From assembly GCF_006494775.1 (NCBI RefSeq), contig NZ_CP041146.1:806001-870000 (forward strand): a stretch of 64,000 bases of DNA. Reading direction: 5' to 3'. The translations under genes were made by a program, and so were the position numbers. How positions within the stretch are numbered: position 1 is the first letter of the stretch; every line of letters begins with the position of its first letter. Below are positions 44,122-51,418 of this stretch, piece by piece. Origin of the DNA: Nocardioides humi (GTDB lineage Bacteria > Actinomycetota > Actinomycetes > Propionibacteriales > Nocardioidaceae). A model generated the notes under the pieces. That model ran no database searches and had not been told where the DNA came from. It worked only from the letters and a program-made list of their open reading frames with translations.

Positions 44122-44808
44122 TCAACGCTCCCGGGCGTCCAGGACGAGCGCGACACGTCCGGTGGCGGCACGCGCAGCCAGGTCGGCGGCATCGGCCTCG
44201 GGCACCGAGACGTCGACTACGGTCTCCCCGGTCTCCTCCACTCGGCTAACACCAACGACGACTGCCTCGACAGTGACCGGGTCCTTCTCGGTGACCTCGC
44301 CCTGATCACCGGGAGTGGTGACGATCCGGACGACGTCGCCGCTGTAGAGCTGCTCCGAGGGCATCTGGCCCGGCGTGAGGCTGATGCCCACAAGGGATTC
44401 CCCCTCCCCCGGCACCAGACTGTCGGTGACGGCCTCCTTGGTGAGCAGGGTGCCGGCCCACAGGTCAACCGCAGCGCGGCTGCCCTCGAGTTCGGCCTTC
44501 TGACTGCCGGCGACCGGGGTCAGCGCCGGATCGACGCTCACCCGCACGACGGCGAGGTCCCCGGCCTCGATGGCCTCGCCGCGCTTGACGTCGCGGCTGA
44601 CCACGAGCACGTCCTGCGTGTCGTTGACCGATGTGAACGCGAAGGCGGTACCCAGCGCTCCTGCAGCGACAAGCGCCGCGCAGAGTGCGAACACCCATGG
44701 TCTGCGGCGCCGCCTGAGTCGTGGCCGCGGAGTGTGGTTGAGGTCAGGCATGGGCCGACTCTTGGTCGATGCTTCGACTGACAGCCCTTGAGCGGTGTTC
44801 TGCGACAT
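44122..44808 (-). CDS. SAF-domain (CpaB/RcpC-like) membrane protein
   Basis: 228 residues from ATG 44808 (GAGAGGA ahead); an in-frame GTG at 44838 has no ribosome site. One membrane helix (WVFALCAALVAAGALGTAFAF) and an external SAF domain (VLVVSRDVKRGEAIEAGDLAVVRV, PGQMPSEQLYSGDVV). CpaB/RcpC homologues start the Tad operon and act at the cell surface. A TGATCG-N22-AGGTGATC site lies 24 bases upstream. Confidence 0.8.
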   Translation of the reverse strand: MSQNTAQGLSVEASTKSRPMPDLNHTPRPRLRRRRRPWVFALCAALVAAGALGTAFAFTSVNDTQDVLVVSRDVKRGEAIEAGDLAVVRVSVDPALTPVAGSQKAELEGSRAAVDLWAGTLLTKEAVTDSLVPGEGESLVGISLTPGQMPSEQLYSGDVVRIVTTPGDQGEVTEKDPVTVEAVVVGVSRVEETGETVVDVSVPEADAADLAARAATGRVALVLDARER

Positions 44809-44832
44809 GGATCCCGAGTCCTCTCGTGTCTC

Positions 44833-44868
44833 GATCACCTACGTGTCAAGACGGGCCCGGAGCGATCA
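44833..44868 (-). promoter_or_regulatory. TGATCG-N22-AGGTGATC motif upstream of the Tad operon
   Basis: On the minus strand, TGATCG (44868-44863) and AGGTGATC (44840-44833) with exactly 22 bases between them. One of six such sites in the element. Confidence 0.65.
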
Positions 44869-45106
44869 GTACGAGCTCAACTTGACAGGACGACACTAGT
44901 GCATTTCTATCGGGGTTCTCGCTATCCACAGATGACCGATTTCGAGATGCCATCGCCAGTCCTGACCAGAGGGTCGCGCGGCTCAATCCCCCGATGGGAC
45001 CGAGCATCAACGCCTCCGAACGATCCGGAGTCCATGGGACCACAAAATCGTCCGGTCTCCCGCCACGAATTTGTCGCCTGTGGATATCGGTCGAACCCGC
45101 TTGCAC

Positions 45107-45571
45107 TTACAAACTCGGCCGGACTGAGGGTGTTTCGTCGCGCCGGCGGTGTCGCTGCGCCTCGCGGAAGGCTGCGATAACAACTTCGACCGACTCCCCG
45201 AGCGTCCGGGCAAGCGCTTCGAGCGACTGTGGCGCAGGGAGCCGGGTCCAGCGCCCTTGCTCCCAGGCGTAATACGTCGGCACAGCCACGTTCACGGACG
45301 TGACGAGATCGGCAACGGTGAGCCCTGCCTGCAGGCGCAGCGCTCGGAGATCGGGGACATCACCATCGAGGTGAACTAGCCGTATTGCCGGGATGTCGAG
45401 GGCCTTCGCGAGTCTGACCAGGAAGTCCGGGCGCGGGGTTGAGATACCTAGCTCCCAGCGAGAGATGCGCTCACCTCCAGCGGCCCCCACCAGGTGCGCC
45501 AGTTCATGCTGAGTCAACCCCGCTTCCTCGCGAGCTGCTCTCAACGCATTGGGGTCGATTCCGGACGTCAT
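45107..45571 (-). CDS. Double-HTH (XRE) transcription regulator
   Basis: 154 residues from ATG 45571. Two Cro/C1 HTH units in tandem: LRAAREEAGLTQHELAHLVG and LRLQAGLTVADLVTSVNVAV, each followed by a WEQG/WELG turn. Probably a repressor of element genes. The frame around 45572-45841 holds no gene. Confidence 0.8.
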   Translation of the reverse strand: MTSGIDPNALRAAREEAGLTQHELAHLVGAAGGERISRWELGISTPRPDFLVRLAKALDIPAIRLVHLDGDVPDLRALRLQAGLTVADLVTSVNVAVPTYYAWEQGRWTRLPAPQSLEALARTLGESVEVVIAAFREAQRHRRRDETPSVRPSL

Positions 45572-45841
45572 CGCCGACGAACACTAGCGGTGATCCATCA
45601 TCGGAGGACTGGTCAGTCCGCCCGGCCCCGGACCGACGACACGGCACCGCTGAACCGCATGCCGCGCCAGCGAGGGCACCGATTCGCGCCGTCGGGCAGA
45701 ACTTGGCGCACGACGAAGGAGTGGGGGCGCGATGTCGCCTAGCCTCGGTCCGACCCTCGTGTCGGCGACCTGCCCTGCTGGCGACGCACGACCAGCCCCA
45801 CGGAGTGACTCTCCCGGATTTCTTCGGATCGCCGTTGGGGC

Positions 45842-45877
45842 TGATCGCTTACCAATCCCCCGCGCACGTAGGGGACC
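45842..45877 (+). promoter_or_regulatory. TGATCG-N22-AGGGGACC motif
   Basis: TGATCG 45842-45847, AGGGGACC 45870-45877; 18 bases before the next start. Confidence 0.65.
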
Positions 45878-45895
45878 AGAAAGCGAGGTGGACCC

Positions 45896-46240
45896 ATGAA
45901 CACTTCCCCGGCCGAGAACCCGGTCCCCGGCGTCGTCACCTTCACCGCCCGCGGCAACGCCGCCCTCGACCAGTTGGCCGACGCCCTGGTGGCCGCGTGC
46001 GATGGCTCTCCTGCGAGCATCGCCGACCTCCTCGGGCGGGTCCTGGAAGCCGACATTGAGGACCTGGCCGAGACTCTCGGTGAGGTGGCCCAGCCGGACA
46101 CCCACCTATCTGGTCGCGCCGTCGGCGAGGTCGGCCCGGCTGTGGAGGGCCCTGACGAGGCCGCCCGTCGCCGGCTGGGGGCGCGCATGCCGGGCGCTGC
46201 TGGGGCACCGCAGACACGCACCATCGACGTCGGCCGGTGA
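45896..46240 (+). CDS. Unknown element protein
   Basis: 114 residues from ATG 45896 (GAGGTGG ahead). Helical acidic core (ALDQLADALVAACDG, DIEDLAETLGEVA) with an Ala/Gly-rich tail. No family recognised. It is controlled, to judge by the site upstream, by the element's shared motif. Confidence 0.6.
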   Translation: MNTSPAENPVPGVVTFTARGNAALDQLADALVAACDGSPASIADLLGRVLEADIEDLAETLGEVAQPDTHLSGRAVGEVGPAVEGPDEAARRRLGARMPGAAGAPQTRTIDVGR

Positions 46241-46253
46241 TCCCCCGCGCCGC

Positions 46254-46294
46254 ATACACTTCGTTACACAAGGCCGATGTGTAACAGAATGTAT
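46254..46294. promoter_or_regulatory. 41-bp palindromic operator before the AAA ATPase
   Basis: ATACACTTCGTTACACA (46254-46270) and TGTGTAACAGAATGTAT (46278-46294) are complementary at 14 of 17 positions around a 7-base centre, ending 12 bases before the ATG. The inner TTACACA/TGTGTAA is perfect. Confidence 0.7.
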
Positions 46295-46306
46295 GGGAGA
46301 CCGCTG

Positions 46307-47581
46307 ATGCTGCCCAACCCCTACGCCCCGGGCGAGCTCCCGCGTGTGTTGGCCGGCCGCGAGCAGCAGCAGGACCGGATCCGAGGCTACCTGAGCCGGA
46401 TCGGCACCTACGGCGAGATGGGCGGCCCCCTGCTGGTGTTCCAGGGCCCGCGTGGCGTGGGGAAGACGTCGCTGCTGCGCGAGGCACAGCGTGACGCCGA
46501 GGAGCACGGCTTCATCACCGCGTGGGTGGCCTGCCGCCGCAACGCACCCTTCCTCCCCGACCTGGTCAGCCGGGTCGGGAAGGCGATCGATACCGCGGAC
46601 ATCCTGCCCCGGGCTGAGAAGAGCTCCTGGAAGCTCCGCCTGGAGAGCATCGGCCTGGAGTTCGGGCTGCCGAGCGGAGTGAAGTTGAGTGCGACCGCGG
46701 CCGCCGACCATTCCGGGGCGGACGCGCATCCCCGCGGGGCGCAGATCTCGGCGATGGAGGACCTGCTGCACGAGACCAGTTCCCAGGTCCGCGCACGTGG
46801 TGGCGCTGGCCTCGTGGTCTTCGTCGACGAGATGCACGCGGCCGCCCGTGATGACCTCGCGGTCCTGCTCAATGCGATGCAGAACCTGGCTGGGCGGCGC
46901 GAGGACAACCCACTGGCCATCATCGGCGCGGGCCTGCCCTCGACTCCGGGAGTCCTGGTCAACGCAGCCACCTTCGGGGAGCGCAGCACCTTCCTCACCT
47001 TGCCCCGACTCGAGCCGTCCGCCGCGGCCGCCGCGGTGGCCGGGCCGGCCGGCGAGCTGGGCGTGACCTGGACACCCGCCGGGCTGCAGGCGATCGCGGC
47101 CGAGGCCCAGGGGTTCCCGTATCTGCTGCAGGTCCTCGCCCACGCGACGTGGGAGGTGGCCAAGCCTTCGGGAACTGGTGACCTGCTCGACGTCGGCGAA
47201 GTCCAGGCCGGCCTGCCACTGGCCGACGACCAGCTGACCTCCATGTACGCCGCCCGGTGGGCGGCCGCGACCGACCTGGAGCGGCAGATCATGGCCGTGA
47301 TGGCGCAGGTCGGCACGCCCACGGTGACGAGGGCTGAGATCGCCGAGCAGCTCGGCCGATCCACGCAGGCCCTGGGCGTTCCCCGCGAACGGCTGATCGA
47401 CAAGGGGATCATCGAGCCCGCCGGCCGCGGCGAGGTGCGATTCACGATGCCCGGCTTCGACCGCTACATCCGGGAGACCCTGGCCGGCGCACCCGCGGAC
47501 CCCGACCAGCTGACTACCGGGCGCCGACGGCGTGAACTGCCGCCGGCCTCCGATCCCGGCCGCGGCACCACTCGCCGCTAA
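46307..47581 (+). CDS. AAA-family ATPase with C-terminal winged helix
   Basis: 424 residues from ATG 46307 (GGGAGAC ahead). N-terminus PNPYAPGELPRVLAGREQQ leads to Walker A FQGPRGVGKTSLL (~residue 52), Walker B GLVVFVDEMHAAARDD, sensor region, and a C-terminal winged helix (PTVTRAEIAEQLGRSTQALGVPRERL). The layout matches ORC/Cdc6-like and 'ATP-binding' plasmid proteins; a role in replication or transfer control is possible. Its start is covered by the long palindrome, which suggests autoregulation. Confidence 0.75.
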   Translation: MLPNPYAPGELPRVLAGREQQQDRIRGYLSRIGTYGEMGGPLLVFQGPRGVGKTSLLREAQRDAEEHGFITAWVACRRNAPFLPDLVSRVGKAIDTADILPRAEKSSWKLRLESIGLEFGLPSGVKLSATAAADHSGADAHPRGAQISAMEDLLHETSSQVRARGGAGLVVFVDEMHAAARDDLAVLLNAMQNLAGRREDNPLAIIGAGLPSTPGVLVNAATFGERSTFLTLPRLEPSAAAAAVAGPAGELGVTWTPAGLQAIAAEAQGFPYLLQVLAHATWEVAKPSGTGDLLDVGEVQAGLPLADDQLTSMYAARWAAATDLERQIMAVMAQVGTPTVTRAEIAEQLGRSTQALGVPRERLIDKGIIEPAGRGEVRFTMPGFDRYIRETLAGAPADPDQLTTGRRRRELPPASDPGRGTTRR

Positions 47582-47850
47582 AGCTGCCGGCGCGCCTGCC
47601 GCCGCAGGACGGCCTCAAGGTCGGCAACGCCCTCGCCCAGCGGCATCGGGGGCGCGACGTCCGCGAGGTCGTCGAGCAGCTCGTCAACGTCGACGTTCTC
47701 CAGCTGCGGTGCGCTGTAGGCGTTCCACTCCCCCACCGCGGCTGCGAGCCGACGGTAGGCCTCGACGTCGGCCGGAGCGTTGAACCAGGCGGCGCTGCCA
47801 TGGCCACGCGTCGCGCGATCAACGCCGTCTGGTCGTCCATGGCCGATCAT
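47578..47850 (-). CDS. Small protein convergent to the ATPase, start uncertain
   Basis: The conserved-looking body (AAWFNAPADVEAYRRLAAAV...VDVDELLDDLADV) runs to 47578. In-frame ATG 47850 gives 90 residues but has a poor ribosome site. In the other frame ATG 47840 (DDQTALIARRVAMAA) has GGGAG at good distance and would need one extra base near 47800 to join. Four bases overlap the ATPase stop. Unknown function. Confidence 0.5.
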   Translation of the reverse strand: MIGHGRPDGVDRATRGHGSAAWFNAPADVEAYRRLAAAVGEWNAYSAPQLENVDVDELLDDLADVAPPMPLGEGVADLEAVLRRQARRQL

Positions 47851-47973
47851 CTCCCGCCCGGAACCGAATGAGGGAACCCCGGCGGATATCCACAGCCCGC
47901 AGGCAGCGTCCGCGCGTACGCCGCCGAGATCCGCGAGACTCAACGCAACGAGACGGCAGGAAGGGGCGCCCTG

Positions 47974-48381
47974 GTGGACGACAACGACGAGCTCGAGGCG
48001 AGCGGGCACGCGACGGCGGCCCGTGAACACGTCTACGGCTTCAACCGCGCCACGATGTGGGAGCGTCACCAGATCCCGGCCGAGACCTCGGATGAGCTCG
48101 CGGAGTTCGCCGACCTCGCGGCCGCGCTCCCCCAGGCGTTCTCGCAGCTGTCGAGCACTCTCGAGCGGGCACTGGCCGACCAGGTGCTCAGCATGGATGC
48201 GATGACCGACGAGTCCGACCCCGCCATGGCGATCGGCGTCGCGCGGCTCCACCTGGAGGAGGCCCGCGGCCTGGCGGTCGACCTCCACAAGCACCTCAAC
48301 GCCGCCCGCAACGCCACCGCGCACATAGTCAGCCAAGGCGTCGACGACGGGCAGGAGTCGATGCCCTGGGACCAGCCCTGA
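47974..48381 (+). CDS. Unknown helical element protein
   Basis: 135 residues from GTG 47974 (GGAAGGGG ahead). Mostly helices, with HLEEARGLAVDLHKHLNAARNATAH near the end and a DNDELEASGH leader. No family recognised. Confidence 0.6.
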   Translation: MDDNDELEASGHATAAREHVYGFNRATMWERHQIPAETSDELAEFADLAAALPQAFSQLSSTLERALADQVLSMDAMTDESDPAMAIGVARLHLEEARGLAVDLHKHLNAARNATAHIVSQGVDDGQESMPWDQP

Positions 48382-48410
48382 CTGTTCGCGGCGAGATTTC
48401 TCGCGCTCGG

Positions 48411-48446
48411 TGATCGCCCGCGCGGGGCGACCTTCCTTTGGTGACT
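48411..48446 (+). promoter_or_regulatory. TGATCG-N22-TGGTGACT motif
   Basis: TGATCG 48411-48416, TGGTGACT 48439-48446; 33 bases before the next start. Confidence 0.6.
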
Positions 48447-48479
48447 GAGAGATGACCCCGGTCAACCAAGGAGCTGCCC

Positions 48480-48647
48480 GTGAGCACGCCAACCGAATCC
48501 CCTGCCGGCGCACCCGACCGTGACCCGGTTCAGGAGGCCCGCGAGCACCTCGAGCAGGCGCTGGCCGCACTCGACCGTCTCCGCGACGTCCTGCCCGCAT
48601 CGAGCAGAACGCCCCCACCCAAAGCGGGAGGCGGTGAGTCTGCATGA
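48480..48647 (+). CDS. Small helical protein
   Basis: 55 residues from GTG 48480 (AAGGAG ahead). One amphipathic helix (VQEAREHLEQALAALDRLRDV). ATGA overlap with the next gene points to coupled translation. Unknown function. Confidence 0.6.
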   Translation: MSTPTESPAGAPDRDPVQEAREHLEQALAALDRLRDVLPASSRTPPPKAGGGESA

Positions 48648-49357
48648 GGACCGACACCGCGCTGCAGGCCGCCGACGCCGTCTTCATGGCCGAGCAGGCC
48701 GTGGGACGTGCCCGCCGGGTCGTCGACGAGCTGCACACCACGATCAACTCCGCGCTCCGAGTGCTCGATGACGCCGAGCTCGACTCGGCCAAGGCCCGGC
48801 TCAGCGACCGCGGTGACTACTACCTCGAGGCCGCCGGCGAGCACCTGAGCCGCCTGCAGCGGCGCTGCAGCGACAACGCCGAGCTCGCCGACGAGCTCAC
48901 CGGCCACTTGGAGCGGGCATCCCAGGCGATCGCGGACGCCCATGACCTCCTCCAGGACGCAGACACCTCCGATCCCGAGAGCGCCAGTGAGGTCGCGCAG
49001 CTCAAGCCGCGCCTCGCCGTGGTGGGCGAGATGATCGACCTGGCCAAGCCGATGGCGCGCCTGACCGCCCATCACGTCGACAGCGCGCAGCTGGCGGCAC
49101 AGCAGGTGACTCCGCCGTCGCTGCTGGAGCCGGTCACTCTCGAGCGAAGCATCGCCACCGCCGGCAAGGAGCTCGGCCGCGCCGACGAGGACGTGCGCCT
49201 GCTCGAGAACGTCGTCGACCACGCCGCGGCCAACGCCCGGCAGTCGGCCGGGATCGCCAGCGACATCACCGACAACGCCCGCCGGCGGATGGCCGAACAG
49301 GGACGGGGCCAGATGCCCCGCCAGGCGTCGCCAGTCGTCGGGTCCCCGGCACGGTAG
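48644..49357 (+). CDS. Coiled-coil element protein
   Basis: 237 residues from ATG 48644. Nearly all helix with heptad-like spacing (ALQAADAVFMAEQAVGRARRVVDEL, HLERASQAIADAHDLLQDA). No enzyme motif. The third gene of a short operon that leads into the DnaA-like gene, so it may be structural or regulatory for replication or transfer. Confidence 0.6.
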   Translation: MRTDTALQAADAVFMAEQAVGRARRVVDELHTTINSALRVLDDAELDSAKARLSDRGDYYLEAAGEHLSRLQRRCSDNAELADELTGHLERASQAIADAHDLLQDADTSDPESASEVAQLKPRLAVVGEMIDLAKPMARLTAHHVDSAQLAAQQVTPPSLLEPVTLERSIATAGKELGRADEDVRLLENVVDHAAANARQSAGIASDITDNARRRMAEQGRGQMPRQASPVVGSPAR

Positions 49358-49371
49358 GCGGGAGGACGGTC

Positions 49372-49812
49372 ATGGACCTCGATCAGGGCGGCCGCCAGCT
49401 GGCTGGCCTCATCCTCGATGCCGCCGGCCGCGGGCAGCATGACCAGGTCGCCGACCTGGTCGCGCCGCTGGACGCCGACCAGCTCCGGTCACTCGTGGCC
49501 GTCCTCGCTGTCCAGGTCGACCAGACCCTGCCGGCGGCACCGGCAACCGGCCCGGCAGCGGTGTGCGAGCTGGCCATCAACGCCGCGGCGCCGATGTTCG
49601 GCACCACCCCGGAGGCGATCCTGAGCGCCGAGCGCAGCCGCCCGGTCAGCGACGCCCGCGCCGTGGCCATGACCGCCGCCCGCGAGGTCGGACTGTCCCT
49701 GCCGGCGATCGCCGAGCACTTCAACAAGGACCACGGCTCGGTGATCCACAAGCCCGAAATATTGCATCGGATGATGCATTCACGGACTTCGCTCTGCCTT
49801 GCAGGGCTGTGA
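49372..49812 (+). CDS. DnaA domain IV-like DNA-binding protein, 3' end replaced
   Basis: 146 residues from ATG 49372. Residues ~62-128 (INAAAPMFGTTPEAIL...DARAVAMTAAREVGLSLPAI..HFNKDHGSVIH) reproduce DnaA domain IV: the HTH and the DHxSVIHA-type loop that contacts the DnaA box. After VIHK the sequence loses all similarity (PEILHRMMHSR..., stop 49812), and recombinase trio 2 follows, so the original end was probably lost. Paralogue at 56125-56736. Confidence 0.75.
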   Translation: MDLDQGGRQLAGLILDAAGRGQHDQVADLVAPLDADQLRSLVAVLAVQVDQTLPAAPATGPAAVCELAINAAAPMFGTTPEAILSAERSRPVSDARAVAMTAAREVGLSLPAIAEHFNKDHGSVIHKPEILHRMMHSRTSLCLAGL

Positions 49813-49943
49813 TCTGCGGTTCCTTGCCATCCTGTCGCGTCGGTGGTTGAGGACGTTCGCGATACGCTGACCTGCATGGTTGCGCCGCCACTTGCATCTG
49901 ATGAATGATCCGTTCATCGGGTTCGACGGCGTAGGAGGCGGAT

Positions 49944-51071
49944 GTGGCGGGTCACTCGGGGCGTGGTCCGGACGGGTCGGCGAGGTCGGTGTTGTCGTCC
50001 TCGGTGGTGCATCTGCATCCGGAGGAGGCGGCGTTCGAGGCGATGCTGCGGGGTTGGGCGGCGCAGCAGGCGGCCCGGCTGCTGGCGGTGGGGACGGTCG
50101 AGTCGCGGGTGGCCACGGTTCGCCGGTTCGCGGCGTTCACCGGGGAGTATCCGTGGCGCTGGCAGCCGGCCGATGTGGAGGAGTGGACGGTGTCGCTGCG
50201 CCGGGGTGGCGCGCGGGCGCACTCGACGCTGCGGAACTACCAGAACACGATCGCCATGTTCTGCGACTACCTGGTTGACCCGCGGTATGAGTGGGCGAAG
50301 GAGTGCCTGGAGCGGTTCGGCACTCACCCGGTGCAGATCTGTCACGAGTGGAACACCGCGTCCCACTTGGCCGACCACGAGGGACGCCCGACGGTGCGGC
50401 CGTTCACCCGCGAGGAGCTGCAGGTGTTCTTCGACCACGCCGACGCCCAGGTGGATCGGGCGCAGCGCCTGGGACGGAAGGGGTGGACCGCGGCGTTCCG
50501 GGACGCGGCGTTGTTCAAGACGATCTACGCGTTCGGGCTGCGCCGCCGCGAGGCGGTGATGCTGGACGTCACCGACTTCCACACCAACTCCGCGGCTGCG
50601 CAGTTCGGCGCGTACGGGATCTGCTCAGTGCGCTACGGCAAGGCGATGAAGGGCTCCCCGCCGCGGCGCCGGTCGGTGCTGACGGTGATGGGCTGGTCGG
50701 TGGACGTGCTGGCCGAGTACGTCGAGGAAGTGCGGCCTCTGTATGGGGTGGGCCAGCGGCCGATGCTGTGGCCCACAGAGCGCGGGGGCCGGGTGTCGAC
50801 CGACTATGTCAATGTGCGGTTCCGGGAGTATCGGGACGCGCTCGGCCTACCGACCGAGTTGCATCCACACTGCCTGCGCCACTCGTATGTGACACACCTG
50901 ATCGAGGACGGCTTCGACCCCTTCTTCGTCCAGCAGCAGGTCGGCCACGCGTGGGGAGCGACCACCGCCATGTACACCGGGGTGAGCAGCGACTACAAGA
51001 ACCGGGCACTTGCCGCGGCGCTGGGACCCGCATTCGCTCAGAGCTCCGAGCCGGAAGCGGAGTCGGGATGA
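49944..51071 (+). CDS. Tyrosine recombinase (recombinase trio 2, first gene)
   Basis: 375 residues from GTG 49944 (GGAGGCGG ahead). SAM-like N-domain (VGTVESRVATVRRFAAFTGEYP), then catalytic Arg (FGLRRREAVML), Lys in RYGKAMKG, HCLRHSYVTH, VGHAWG and Tyr in TAMYTG: all catalytic positions present. The first gene of a three-gene unit, each gene overlapping the next by four bases. Upstream 49813-49943 has short inverted repeats (TGCATC/GATGCA, GATGAA/TTCATC) that may be its binding sites. Confidence 0.9.
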   Translation: MAGHSGRGPDGSARSVLSSSVVHLHPEEAAFEAMLRGWAAQQAARLLAVGTVESRVATVRRFAAFTGEYPWRWQPADVEEWTVSLRRGGARAHSTLRNYQNTIAMFCDYLVDPRYEWAKECLERFGTHPVQICHEWNTASHLADHEGRPTVRPFTREELQVFFDHADAQVDRAQRLGRKGWTAAFRDAALFKTIYAFGLRRREAVMLDVTDFHTNSAAAQFGAYGICSVRYGKAMKGSPPRRRSVLTVMGWSVDVLAEYVEEVRPLYGVGQRPMLWPTERGGRVSTDYVNVRFREYRDALGLPTELHPHCLRHSYVTHLIEDGFDPFFVQQQVGHAWGATTAMYTGVSSDYKNRALAAALGPAFAQSSEPEAESG

Positions 51072-51418
51072 GTCGAGTTCGTGAGGTCGACTACCGCTGG
51101 CACCTGCGCCAGCTGATGGCCACCCGCGGGTTGTTCTCCACCACAGACCTGGCGCCGCTCCTGGCCGAACGCGGCATCGAGCTGTCCGCAGCCCAGGTCT
51201 ACCGGCTGGTCACGGGCACCCCGGAGCGTCTGAACCTGTACGTGCTCGCTGCGCTGTGCGACGCCCTGGGCTGCACCCCGGATGACCTCGTGGAGCCGGT
51301 CGTCGTCGCGGACGCGAAACGGACCCGCCGCGCCGCCGGCAGCAAGGACTCCGGCCAACTGTCCGCCGCTGGGAAGGCGACGCGCCCGACCCGGGCGAAG
51401 ATCGTCCCCGACAAGTGA
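51068..51418 (+). CDS. Small HTH protein (recombinase trio 2, second gene)
   Basis: 116 residues; ATG 51068 overlaps the recombinase stop. XRE-like fold (WHLRQLMATRGLFSTTDLAP, AAQVYRLVTGTPERLNLY, LCDALGCTPDDLVEP) and a basic tail. Same arrangement as 309-665. Confidence 0.78.
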   Translation: MSRVREVDYRWHLRQLMATRGLFSTTDLAPLLAERGIELSAAQVYRLVTGTPERLNLYVLAALCDALGCTPDDLVEPVVVADAKRTRRAAGSKDSGQLSAAGKATRPTRAKIVPDK

